In this document: positions 50,002-57,620 of the stretch, piece by piece
Position numbering within the stretch: the stretch's first letter is position 1
Layout: the number at the start of each line of letters is the position of its first letter
From: Sphingobacterium faecale
GTDB taxonomy: Bacteria; Bacteroidota; Bacteroidia; Sphingobacteriales; Sphingobacteriaceae
Direction of reading: 5' to 3'
Length of the DNA stretch: 64,000 nt
NCBI RefSeq assembly: GCF_016746095.1
Contig: NZ_JAERTY010000001.1
Location: 558,001-622,000 of the forward strand
The notes under the pieces: generated by a model
What the model was told of the DNA's origin: nothing
The model's database searches: none
Seen by the model: only the letters and a program-made list of their open reading frames with translations
Program-made: the position numbers and the translations under genes

Positions 50002-50111
50002 GCCAAATAGCATTGATTTCTTCAAATCAGTAAACGAATATAAGTTTTCTATTGGAAATAAAACAGCGCCGCTGTAGTGGTAGGGTGTGGATAACCGCTG
50101 CGTAGAAATAG

Positions 50112-50141
50112 ACTCTTCCGCTAATTGCCTAGCGGAAGAGT
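50112..50141. terminator. Hairpin downstream of the WG-repeat gene
   Basis: A perfect 11-bp stem (ACTCTTCCGCT / AGCGGAAGAGT) with an 8-nt loop lies 10 bp past the stop of the minus-strand WG-repeat gene. The U-run is weak, but position and stability suit a terminator. Confidence 0.6.
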
Positions 50142-50150
50142 GCTGTTCAT

Positions 50151-51509
50151 TTAGTTTTGTGCTACATCGATACGTTGGCCTTTTGTATTGATGTAGTATA
50201 TGTCTTCTGTTTCTTCGTCTTCTGCTACGGCAGCCATGTCGTCAGAAAAGGTATTTGCGAATGTAAATTTAAAAGGAATGACCGTTTTTCCATTTTCATC
50301 AATATAGCCATATTTACCGTCTTTTTGCGCTAAGATGACATTACAATCCAAGGATAGCGACAGAAAGTCAAAACCACCTACTACTTTTTTCTTCTGTGCA
50401 ATACTGTTTAAAACATACTTTTCATCTTCTATGGTAGTGAAATTATGCTTGTTGTATTCAAAGATGACATCATATTGAACCGGAACTACTATTTTCTGAT
50501 TTTGATCGATCAAACCACTTTTGTCATTTAGAGTGATTGTTGCATACCCTTGATTGAAGAACGAGATCATATCATACTTTGCAGGGACATAGATTTTTCC
50601 GTCCTTGTGGAGTAAGCCGTATTTTTCGCCTTGGCCGAATAGGTATTGCTGTGTACCCTCATCATAGCTGAGGTAGTCATATTTGCACGGGACCAATAGT
50701 TTGCCGTCTTTGTCTATGGCGCCATATTTCTCCTTGTCGTCGATAACGACGGACACATTATCCTCCGTAAATGCACTTATATAGGTATATAATGGTTGTG
50801 TGATTGCATTGCCTTCGCCATCTCTCATCCCGTATAATACACCTTCTTCATCAGCGTACACGAAGCGGTCTTCGGTAAGCTGCTCATTCATACCATTCAT
50901 GCCTTCGTCTTCCATTTCTGTATAATTGTCTGGTATTTCGTAGAAACTGTTGTCGACATTTTCAGAGACAACATTGGTGGCTTTGAAAGCGTAGTTACCC
51001 AGTTTCAATGATAGGACGGCTCCTTTGAGTTGTTTGAAGAAGGAAAATTCACCCCAATAAAGGTTAGGAATGTCTTCGGTATACCAGATTTCGATAGTAG
51101 TGCTCTCATCTTCTCCTGTGCCATAGTCAACTTTGACGGTCGCTAATTTACAGTTGTAACCAGCAATTTTTTTCTGTTTACCTGCTACCAGTTCTACGGG
51201 TAAAACGTACTCTTCCTCATCGTCTTGTGAGCCGTCTGCGATAATTACATACTCTTCAGAATCAGGTAGCAATGCGAAAGCTGAATTTTCATCTTTGTTT
51301 CCAACATATATGATACTTCCCATCATTGCATTGTCCACTCTGAAGTGACTTTTATTGACCCATGCTTTGATAAGTGATTCGTTGTTTTCTGTTGTCGAAC
51401 CCGCGTCAGTTATGACGCGATAATCAATCCGAAATGATTTTTGGGATTGTGCCCAGATACTTGTACATAGCAGAAGTACCATAAAAAGGGTTAATGTGAA
51501 TTTTTTCAT
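50151..51509 (-). CDS. Secreted WG-repeat protein with DUF4412-like N-terminus
   Basis: From ATG 51507-51509 the product has 452 residues. A signal peptide (MKKFTLTLFMVLLLCTSIWA) is followed by a beta-rich domain (about 22-200) resembling DUF4412 (WVNKSHFRVDNAMMGSIIYV, CKLATVKVDYGT, EIWYTEDIPNLYW). The C-terminal half carries at least five WG-type repeats with the pattern xYGxIDKDGKxxVPxKYD (KYGAIDKDGKLLVPCKYD, KYGLLHKDGKIYVPAKYD, KYGYIDENGKTVIPFKF). A TTG 24 bases upstream falls in a probable -7 box (51531-51538, minus strand) and is unlikely to be the start. It is exported. WG repeats are thought to bind protein or glycan ligands. Confidence 0.85.
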   Translation of the reverse strand: MKKFTLTLFMVLLLCTSIWAQSQKSFRIDYRVITDAGSTTENNESLIKAWVNKSHFRVDNAMMGSIIYVGNKDENSAFALLPDSEEYVIIADGSQDDEEEYVLPVELVAGKQKKIAGYNCKLATVKVDYGTGEDESTTIEIWYTEDIPNLYWGEFSFFKQLKGAVLSLKLGNYAFKATNVVSENVDNSFYEIPDNYTEMEDEGMNGMNEQLTEDRFVYADEEGVLYGMRDGEGNAITQPLYTYISAFTEDNVSVVIDDKEKYGAIDKDGKLLVPCKYDYLSYDEGTQQYLFGQGEKYGLLHKDGKIYVPAKYDMISFFNQGYATITLNDKSGLIDQNQKIVVPVQYDVIFEYNKHNFTTIEDEKYVLNSIAQKKKVVGGFDFLSLSLDCNVILAQKDGKYGYIDENGKTVIPFKFTFANTFSDDMAAVAEDEETEDIYYINTKGQRIDVAQN

Positions 51510-51681
51510 CTTTCTGTATAAATTACGAGGCAAATATGCTAATAGTTTCGTCTTTTTTATATCCCCGATAACAGGTAATTTTTATGTGTCTAAGAATCAA
51601 AATATTGTTTTTCAGCTGTCGAATGAATGGTCAATTTTAGTTTCTGGGTGTTTTTTCTTGGAAGGATATAATAATGAATAG

Positions 51682-51689
51682 TACTTTTG
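51682..51689 (+). promoter_or_regulatory. Bacteroidota -7 box placed for leaderless transcription
   Basis: TACTTTTG fits TAnnTTTG and ends 3 bp before the ATG of the DUF3050 gene; a CTTG lies 21 bp upstream as a possible -33 element. The transcript would begin at or next to the start codon. Confidence 0.6.
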
Positions 51690-51692
51690 TAT

Positions 51693-52463
51693 ATGAATAA
51701 GATTGAAGAAATTATTGCCTACATTCAAGACGAGCGAGAGCAGCTTCTACAGCACCCTTTGTATTCTAGAATTAAGAATATTGAAGATCTCAGGCTATTT
51801 ACTGAAACGCATGTCTATGCCGTATGGGACTTTATGTCACTTTTGAAGAGTTTACAGAGACGTTTGACCTGCGTACGAGTACCTTGGATGGCCTCGGATT
51901 ATCCCAATACGAGGTATCTTATCAACGAAATTGTACTAGCCGAAGAGTCAGATGAATCTATTGATGGCACTAGATTGAGCCACTATGAAATGTATTTGGA
52001 TGCTATGAAGGCAATGGGGGCGGATACTGCTGTTATCGAACAATTCATAACAGTCATTAAAAGTGGGATAAGAGTCGAAGATGCTATTAGTAAACTCGAT
52101 GTGGATACGCGTATCAAAGAATTTTTAGGGTATACCTTTGATCTCATTTTTAATGGAGGTGATCATGAGGTGGCAGCAGCTTTTACTTTTGGCCGCGAAG
52201 ATTTGATCCCTGGTATGTTTAATGCAATATTAAAAGAAATACAGATCCAATTTCCCGATGCAGACTTAAAGAAGTTTGTTTACTATTTCGAACGTCACAT
52301 CGAATTGGATGGCGATGAACACGGGCCATTGGCTATGCAGATGATTGAGGAACTAGGTGGCGAAGATAAAGTAAAATGGAACGCTATAAAGCAGGTTTCG
52401 AAGGAAGCGCTAAAGAAAAGGATTGCTTTATGGGATGCTATATATGATTCTATTAAAAAATAA
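51693..52463 (+). CDS. DUF3050 protein (heme-oxygenase-like fold)
   Basis: The start is ATG 51693; a TTG two codons upstream is part of the -7 box. This 256-residue soluble protein has the DUF3050 signatures: ETHVYAVWDFMSLLKSLQRR, VPWMASDYPNTRYLINEIVL, AEESDES and ERHIELDGDEHGPLAMQMIE. The fold is related to heme oxygenase and TenA. Conserved acidic and His residues on the helices (Glu-x-His, Glu-Glu-x-Asp, Glu-x-x-His) could bind two metal ions as in heme-oxygenase-like diiron oxidases, but this is inference. It appears to be a single-gene unit and its reaction is unknown. Confidence 0.85.
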   Translation: MNKIEEIIAYIQDEREQLLQHPLYSRIKNIEDLRLFTETHVYAVWDFMSLLKSLQRRLTCVRVPWMASDYPNTRYLINEIVLAEESDESIDGTRLSHYEMYLDAMKAMGADTAVIEQFITVIKSGIRVEDAISKLDVDTRIKEFLGYTFDLIFNGGDHEVAAAFTFGREDLIPGMFNAILKEIQIQFPDADLKKFVYYFERHIELDGDEHGPLAMQMIEELGGEDKVKWNAIKQVSKEALKKRIALWDAIYDSIKK

Positions 52464-52496
52464 AAGGCTTTCAAACGGGGAGAATGAAAACCTTTT
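52462..52496 (+). terminator. Imperfect hairpin after the DUF3050 gene
   Basis: Twelve-base arms (AAAAGGCTTTCA / TGAAAACCTTTT) with one mismatch and an 11-nt loop start at the last base of the stop codon, TAA 52461-52463, and end in a T-run. It is probably a terminator. Confidence 0.5.
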
Positions 52497-52620
52497 GTAA
52501 CCAATTATAAACCTAAATTATGATAGTACAAATATAAGTGTAATATGTACACTTGCCAAATTTCTATTTATTTTTTTGTTCAAATGACATGGTACTGACA
52601 TTTGACCTTTATTGTTATAA

Positions 52621-53256
52621 ATGAGAGTCGTTTTTTTGTTGTTTTTTTTTCTGTTAAGTCAGTTTTCTTCCTTTGGACAGACGAACCGGTTGTTGTTTAA
52701 AACGGCATTTGGAGATATAAAAGTTGTGCTTTATGATTTTACTCCAAAACACAGGGCGTTGATTCTTAACGCTGTAAAAGAAGGAATTTATGCTGATGCA
52801 TTATTTAACCGGATAATAGATGGTTTTGTTGTACAGGGAGGTGAGCATGATATGGATATCGAAAAACGGGAATCTGCCGACTTATTGGGTGTAAAGCCCC
52901 GTCTGAACCCCGAGTTTGACGAGCGAGCATTTCATAAAGTGGGGGCTTTAGGAGCTGGCCGTGATAATAATGTCTTGAAAGCCTCATTTTTAAATCAAAT
53001 ATATTTTGTCGTTGGGAAACCTGTTTCTGATAAAGATTTGGAAGAATTAGAACATAAAAAAGGAATAAAGTATACCGATTGTCAAAGAGATAATTATCTA
53101 AAATATGGAGGACAGCCTAGATTGGATCTGGACTATACTATATTTGGTGAGGTTTACGAAGGGTTGGATGTTCTGTTAAAAATCAGTAAAGTTAAAACTG
53201 ATAATCTTGATTATCCTTTAGCGCAGATACAGTTTGAATTGACAGTGATAGAGTAG
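52621..53256 (+). CDS. Divergent secreted cyclophilin-type peptidyl-prolyl isomerase
   Basis: This 211-residue protein has a signal peptide (about 20 residues, LLSQFSSFGQ) and a cyclophilin-like fold (LLFKTAFGDIKVVLYDFTPK, FNRIIDGFVVQGGE, GALGAGRDNN, YTIFGEVYEGLDVL). The catalytic Arg is kept in FNRIIDGFVVQGG, while the usual His before it is Asn. The usual SSSQFFI stretch is replaced by ASFLNQIYFVV. It may catalyse cis-trans proline isomerisation in the periplasm, or be a binding-only member. It has no operon partner and is convergent with the ZIP transporter gene 13 bp away. Confidence 0.85.
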   Translation: MRVVFLLFFFLLSQFSSFGQTNRLLFKTAFGDIKVVLYDFTPKHRALILNAVKEGIYADALFNRIIDGFVVQGGEHDMDIEKRESADLLGVKPRLNPEFDERAFHKVGALGAGRDNNVLKASFLNQIYFVVGKPVSDKDLEELEHKKGIKYTDCQRDNYLKYGGQPRLDLDYTIFGEVYEGLDVLLKISKVKTDNLDYPLAQIQFELTVIE

Positions 53257-53269
53257 TGGACTTTAAGTA

Positions 53270-54091
53270 CTATCCGCTTAAGGCAACATCTAAGGTCATC
53301 ATAATAACAAAACCTGCAATAAAACCGAGTGTAGCCATGTCCGAACCTTTGTTTTGTTGAGCCTCGGGAATAACTTCTTCGACGACAACAAATATCATAG
53401 CACCCGCAGCAAAGGCTAAGGCATACGGAAGTATGGGGGTAAAAGCGGCAACGGCTAAAGCGCCAACTACTCCGGCAATAGGTTCGACGACAGCTGAGAG
53501 CTGTCCATAGAAAAAACTTTTTCGTCTACTCATTCCCATTCTTCTTAAAGGCATGGCTACTGCGATGCCCTCCGGAAAATTCTGTAATCCTATTCCAATC
53601 GCTAAGGCTATCGCTCCGCCAATAGTGGCTTCTGGAATTCCCGCTGCTACCCCCCCAAATAGTACGCCTACTGCAAGACCTTCAGGTATATTGTGAAGCG
53701 TAATCGCTAATACCAGTAGGGTGGTCTTTTGCCAAGGTGTTTTGATCCCTTCTACTTGTTTGAAATTTACATGCAGATGGGGAAGTATTTTGTCTAATGC
53801 AAATAGAAAGCCTGCACCGCCTAGAAATCCTAATACAGCAGGTAGCACCTTTTCGAATCCCTCACCATCACTCATATCTATAGCGGGTATCAATAGACTC
53901 CATATACTAGCTGCTACCATGACACCTCCCGTAAAGCCAAGCATGCTATCCATGAATTTTTTATAGGTGCTTTTGGTGAAGAAGACAAGCGACGCACCGA
54001 GTGCGGTTACGAGCCATGTAAACAGGGTAGCGTAAAAAGCAGCCCATACGGGATTGGAACGTTCTAAAAAAGATATAATGGAATCAAACAT
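53270..54091 (-). CDS. ZIP-family metal transporter
   Basis: This 273-residue inner-membrane protein has eight predicted helices. The two metal-binding helices are plain: HNIPEGLAVG in the fourth and QNFPEGIAVAMPLRRMG in the fifth, with a Glu-rich VVVEEVIPEA later. It matches the GufA-type ZIP group that imports Zn, Fe or Mn ions. It is divergent from a DtxR-family regulator gene and has its own -7 box (TACTTTTG, minus strand, 54125-54132). Control by that regulator is likely. Import here contrasts with the export systems elsewhere in the window. Confidence 0.94.
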   Translation of the reverse strand: MFDSIISFLERSNPVWAAFYATLFTWLVTALGASLVFFTKSTYKKFMDSMLGFTGGVMVAASIWSLLIPAIDMSDGEGFEKVLPAVLGFLGGAGFLFALDKILPHLHVNFKQVEGIKTPWQKTTLLVLAITLHNIPEGLAVGVLFGGVAAGIPEATIGGAIALAIGIGLQNFPEGIAVAMPLRRMGMSRRKSFFYGQLSAVVEPIAGVVGALAVAAFTPILPYALAFAAGAMIFVVVEEVIPEAQQNKGSDMATLGFIAGFVIMMTLDVALSG

Positions 54092-54124
54092 AGTAGCGGG
54101 GTAATCTTAGATTCATTTGCCCTA

Positions 54125-54132
54125 CAAAAGTA
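54125..54132 (-). promoter_or_regulatory. -7 box of the ZIP transporter gene
   Basis: On the minus strand TACTTTTG matches TAnnTTTG and lies 33 bp upstream of the ATG, with CTTTA about 19 bp further upstream as a poor -33 element. Confidence 0.5.
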
Positions 54133-54174
54133 GTAAGTTAGATAATACGAATAAAGTTTTTCTTTGATAAATAT

Positions 54175-54190
54175 ATTAGTATACTCTAAT
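54175..54190. promoter_or_regulatory. Candidate metal-regulator operator between zip and dtxR-like genes
   Basis: A 16-bp imperfect palindrome, ATTAGTATACTCTAAT, has matching outer ATTAG/CTAAT arms. It covers the -33 region of the regulator gene. Such TTAG...CTAA symmetry resembles DtxR/MntR sites. The assignment is by pattern and position only. Confidence 0.5.
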
Positions 54191-54196
54191 ATTTTG

Positions 54197-54204
54197 TAGA
54201 TTTG
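54197..54204 (+). promoter_or_regulatory. -7 box of the DtxR-like gene placed for leaderless transcription
   Basis: TAGATTTG fits TAnnTTTG and ends 3 bp before the ATG at 54208, the same arrangement as at the DUF3050 gene. Confidence 0.6.
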
Positions 54205-54207
54205 TAT

Positions 54208-54870
54208 ATGAACTCATCCGTAGAGGAAAATTACCTGAAGGCTTTATTTATGTTGTCCGGAACAAAAGGAGAAGCTACCGTTAACGAGGTCAGTCGTTTT
54301 TTGGATATAAAAATGCCAACGGTGAATAGTATGATGAAGCGACTTTCAGAAAAAGGGTTGGTAATTCACGAAAATTATAAACCTCTTAGATTAACTGAAA
54401 AAGGAAAGTTGGAAGCTGCTTTGGTTGTGAGGAAGCACCGTCTGACTGAAATGTATCTTGTGGAAAAGATGGGCTTTGGTTGGGAAGAAGTACATCATAT
54501 CGCAGAGCAGATTGAACATATACATGCTCCTGATTTTTTTAACAAGATGGATGAACTGCTGGGGTATCCAACTGTCGATCCTCATGGGTCGCCTATTCCT
54601 AGTAAGGAGGGAAGCATAATAGCAACTCCTTATATTCAGTTGAGTGATTGTCTGGTCGGCGATAGGGTTGAGCTGATGGCTGTTGGCCAATCTTCCGCTT
54701 CTTTACTGAAATATCTCAATACACGTGAGTTGGCCTTGGGGGCATTGATCCATATTGATGAAATCGAACCTTTTGATCGCAGCATGCATGTCAGCTATTC
54801 GGACCGTACGTCAGTTGTCCTTACCTCTTTGGTGTGTGATAGCCTGTTAGTACGCCGGGTCGAGAGTTAA
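54208..54870 (+). CDS. DtxR/MntR-family metal-dependent transcriptional regulator
   Basis: The start is ATG 54208 (a TTG 6 bp upstream lies in the -7 box). The 220-residue protein has a winged helix at about 1-65 (SSVEENYLKALFMLSGTKGE, MPTVNSMMKRLSEKGLV), a dimerisation/metal domain at about 66-140 (HRLTEMYLVEKMG, HIAEQIEHIHAPDFFNKMDE, DPHGSPIP), and a C-terminal FeoA/SH3-like domain. His, Glu and Asp ligands typical of Mn/Fe binding are present. It is expected to repress metal import when metal is plentiful. The divergent ZIP gene is the natural target. Confidence 0.95.
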   Translation: MNSSVEENYLKALFMLSGTKGEATVNEVSRFLDIKMPTVNSMMKRLSEKGLVIHENYKPLRLTEKGKLEAALVVRKHRLTEMYLVEKMGFGWEEVHHIAEQIEHIHAPDFFNKMDELLGYPTVDPHGSPIPSKEGSIIATPYIQLSDCLVGDRVELMAVGQSSASLLKYLNTRELALGALIHIDEIEPFDRSMHVSYSDRTSVVLTSLVCDSLLVRRVES

Positions 54871-54947
54871 TCAAGTGGATTGGATCTGACTATACTTGCT
54901 TTTTTTACGTGCATTTCTTTATTTTGGGCTTTTAATAAGCGAACGCT

Positions 54948-56195
54948 ATGTCTGATCAATCCTCTACATCTGGCTTTTCAAGTTATGAAAGAACAGTTGT
55001 TTTCCTTTTAGCTATCACACAATTCACGGTAGTACTCGATTTTATGGTGATGTCCCCTTTGGGTGATATGCTTATCAAGTCTATGGATATGAATGCTTCC
55101 TCATTTGGAAATATTGTATCTGCTTACGCCTATAGTGCGGGAATATCAGGGTTATTGACGGCCGGAATCGCTGATCGCTTTGATCGCAAGAAGCTACTTG
55201 TTTTCTTTTATGTAGGCTTTGTTATAGGAACAGCATTTTGCGGTATTGCTGATAGCTATACTACTATCGTCGCCGCTCGGATTATAACGGGGCTGTTCGG
55301 CGGCGTGATAGGATCCATCTCGATGGCAATATTGACGGATGTATTTCCTTTACAAAAACGCGGACGGGTAATGGGATTTGTTCAGATGGGATTTGGAGCG
55401 AGTCAGGTGCTCGGAATTCCTATAGGTCTATATATTGCTAATCACCAAGGCTGGGAGGCTCCATTTATCTATATTGCTGGATTTTCAGTTGTGATACTAT
55501 CATGTATTATATTTTTCTTGAAGCCTGTAAGCGCACATCTGACTATGGATCGCAGGGATAATAATGTGATTTCACATCTGCTTAGGACACTTAAACGTCG
55601 TGCTTACCAGAGGGGTTTTCTGACAACATCCTTATTGTCTCTAGGTGGATTTATGATGATGCCTTATGGAACTATTTTTGCTGTTAACAATCTTGACGTC
55701 CACGAAGATCAGTTGCCTGTTCTTTTTATGGTATCTGGTCTGGTATCGTTGTTGTTCATGCCGGTGATCGGCAGATTGAGCGATAAGTTTGATAAGTTTA
55801 AGCTTTTCGGTATAGGAAGTTTATGGCTTATTGTTTTCTGTATTATTTATACTAACCTTAGCGGAATTCCTTTTTGGATGGTCTTGATGTTGAACACAGG
55901 TATTATGTTGGGTGTGCTTTGTCGTATGGTACCTTCCATGGCATTGATCTCTGCCGTGCCCGATGACAGTGACCGTGGAGCGTATATGAGTATACAGTCT
56001 TCGTTACAACAGATTGCTGGAGGGATCGCTGCCACGATGGCCGGACTGATTGTCTACCAAAAAAGCCCTGCAGCGGCATTAGAGCATTATGATATGGTTG
56101 GCTATGTGGTCTCTGTCTGTGTCATACTAACCATAATTCTAATGTTCTATATTAATCGCTATGTGCGTCTTAAAAGTGAAAAGCAGCTTCTATGA
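54948..56195 (+). CDS. Major facilitator superfamily transporter
   Basis: This 415-residue protein has twelve predicted membrane helices. The MFS motif A lies in the loop after helix 2 (GIADRFDRKKLLVF), with the related GRLSDKFDKFKLFG in the second half. The N-terminal half shows FTVVLDFMVMSPLGDMLIKS, a form found in drug-exporter-like DHA1 members. Its substrate is unknown. It lies 77 bp after the DtxR-like gene on the same strand but has its own leader, so joint regulation by metal is possible but unproven. Confidence 0.9.
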   Translation: MSDQSSTSGFSSYERTVVFLLAITQFTVVLDFMVMSPLGDMLIKSMDMNASSFGNIVSAYAYSAGISGLLTAGIADRFDRKKLLVFFYVGFVIGTAFCGIADSYTTIVAARIITGLFGGVIGSISMAILTDVFPLQKRGRVMGFVQMGFGASQVLGIPIGLYIANHQGWEAPFIYIAGFSVVILSCIIFFLKPVSAHLTMDRRDNNVISHLLRTLKRRAYQRGFLTTSLLSLGGFMMMPYGTIFAVNNLDVHEDQLPVLFMVSGLVSLLFMPVIGRLSDKFDKFKLFGIGSLWLIVFCIIYTNLSGIPFWMVLMLNTGIMLGVLCRMVPSMALISAVPDDSDRGAYMSIQSSLQQIAGGIAATMAGLIVYQKSPAAALEHYDMVGYVVSVCVILTIILMFYINRYVRLKSEKQLL

Positions 56196-56312
56196 TAAGT
56201 CCTAAACCGTAGGCATGTAACAACGACGTTTTATCAGCTATTGCTTTTTAACATTAAAATAACAAACCATTATAGCTTTATCCATTTATAATGGATATGT
56301 TTGCCGCCTTTA

Positions 56313-56355
56313 GCCTACAAGCAGGTTCTATAGAACCTGCTTGTAGGCCATTTTT
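56313..56355 (+). terminator. Perfect 36-bp palindromic terminator before the FemABX-like gene
   Basis: Two 18-bp arms (GCCTACAAGCAGGTTCTA and its exact complement) abut at 56330/56331 and are followed by a T-run (CATTTTTAT). It is a very strong intrinsic terminator for the MFS transcript and lies only 27 bp before the next ATG. Confidence 0.85.
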
Positions 56356-56381
56356 ATAATAGGGAATTACAAAGAAGTGTA

Positions 56382-57506
56382 ATGATAGCAGATATCCAGG
56401 ACAAAGAGGTCGATAGCCTTTACAAAACAGGTATTATTCAACAGACTGCTTATTGGTCTACGGTTAAAAAGCTACAGGGGTTGGACTCTCAGGCTTTTAA
56501 TTTTAAAACAAAATTTTCTGATCTTTATAGTGATAGTGATGATACGAGCTATTTTGTAGGGGATTTTTTAGTGATTTTGCAAGCTGTGGATGAAGACCAC
56601 TGTATAGCTTATGTGCCTTACGGTCCTGAAGTAGAACCTTCGGAAGAAAATCAGGGCTTTTTTCTAGAGCAGCTCTCTGAAAGCTTACGCTCTCAGTTGC
56701 CGCACAACTGTATCATGATTCGATATGATCTTTCCTGGGAGTCCCACTGGGCTAAAGATGATGATTGTTATGATCTACACGGTAATTGGTTGGGAGTGCC
56801 AGAGCGACGTATACAGGAGATGAGACTCAACTTCAATACGGAGCATTGGAATCTGCATAAAGCCAATACAGATATATTACCATCCAATACAATTTTTATG
56901 AACCTCAAACACAACGATGATGTATTGTTGGGGAATATGAAAGCAAAGACCAGATATAATATTAATCTGGCAACACGGAAAGGTGTATATATCCGTTCGT
57001 TGGGGTTAGAGAGTTTAGAGATTTGGTATGATCTATACCGACAAACTGCAGAACGCAATAACTTCTTTCTGCACGATATCAGTAATTTCAAAATCATTCT
57101 TTCAGCTCGTGCTAATGATACACTATCACCGGCAGAGGTTTATCTTTTAGTGGCAGAGGTAGAAGATAAACCTTTGGCTGCGATGTTTTTGGTTGTTGCC
57201 GCAAATAGGGGGACCTATCTCTATGGTGCGTCTGCTACGGAAAATAGGAATTATATGGCTACTTACGCACTGCAATGGCGTGCTATGCAGATTGCTAGAG
57301 AGAAAGGATGTACGGAATATGATTTTTTTGGGGTGGCTCCGCAAGCAGACCCTTCACATCCGATGTATGGTCTTTATCGTTTTAAATCGGGGTTTGGGGG
57401 GGATGTTTATCATCGATTGGGGTGTTGGGACTATCCATTGGACAAGCAAAAATACCAATACTACATCGCTATGGAATTCAAGAACCAGAGCTATCATTTG
57501 AGCTAG
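56382..57506 (+). CDS. FemABX-like peptidyltransferase
   Basis: This 374-residue soluble protein has two GNAT-like halves typical of the FemABX family. The first holds the QTAYWSTVKKLQGL opening and FLVILQAVDEDHCIAYVPYG. The second holds NMKAKTRYNINLATRKGV, GTYLYGASATENRNYMATYA, EYDFFGVAP and YRFKSGFGGD. Family members use aminoacyl-tRNA to add residues to the peptide side chain of peptidoglycan precursors. Whether the acceptor here is lipid II or another peptide is unknown. It is a single-gene unit, bounded by strong hairpins on both sides. Confidence 0.9.
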   Translation: MIADIQDKEVDSLYKTGIIQQTAYWSTVKKLQGLDSQAFNFKTKFSDLYSDSDDTSYFVGDFLVILQAVDEDHCIAYVPYGPEVEPSEENQGFFLEQLSESLRSQLPHNCIMIRYDLSWESHWAKDDDCYDLHGNWLGVPERRIQEMRLNFNTEHWNLHKANTDILPSNTIFMNLKHNDDVLLGNMKAKTRYNINLATRKGVYIRSLGLESLEIWYDLYRQTAERNNFFLHDISNFKIILSARANDTLSPAEVYLLVAEVEDKPLAAMFLVVAANRGTYLYGASATENRNYMATYALQWRAMQIAREKGCTEYDFFGVAPQADPSHPMYGLYRFKSGFGGDVYHRLGCWDYPLDKQKYQYYIAMEFKNQSYHLS

Positions 57507-57540
57507 CTTCCGAAGATTTCGGAACGGAAATATATCTTGT

Positions 57541-57577
57541 AAAAAAGGCCTGTAACATATTGTTACAGGCCTTTTTT
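57541..57577. terminator. Bidirectional terminator after the FemABX-like gene
   Basis: A perfect 17-bp stem (AAAAAAGGCCTGTAACA and its complement) with a 3-nt loop, A-run on one side and T-run on the other, between convergent genes. Confidence 0.92.
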
Positions 57578-57620
57578 TATTTATAGTAGTGATTTTTATT
57601 CGTGATGTCGTTACAGTTTG

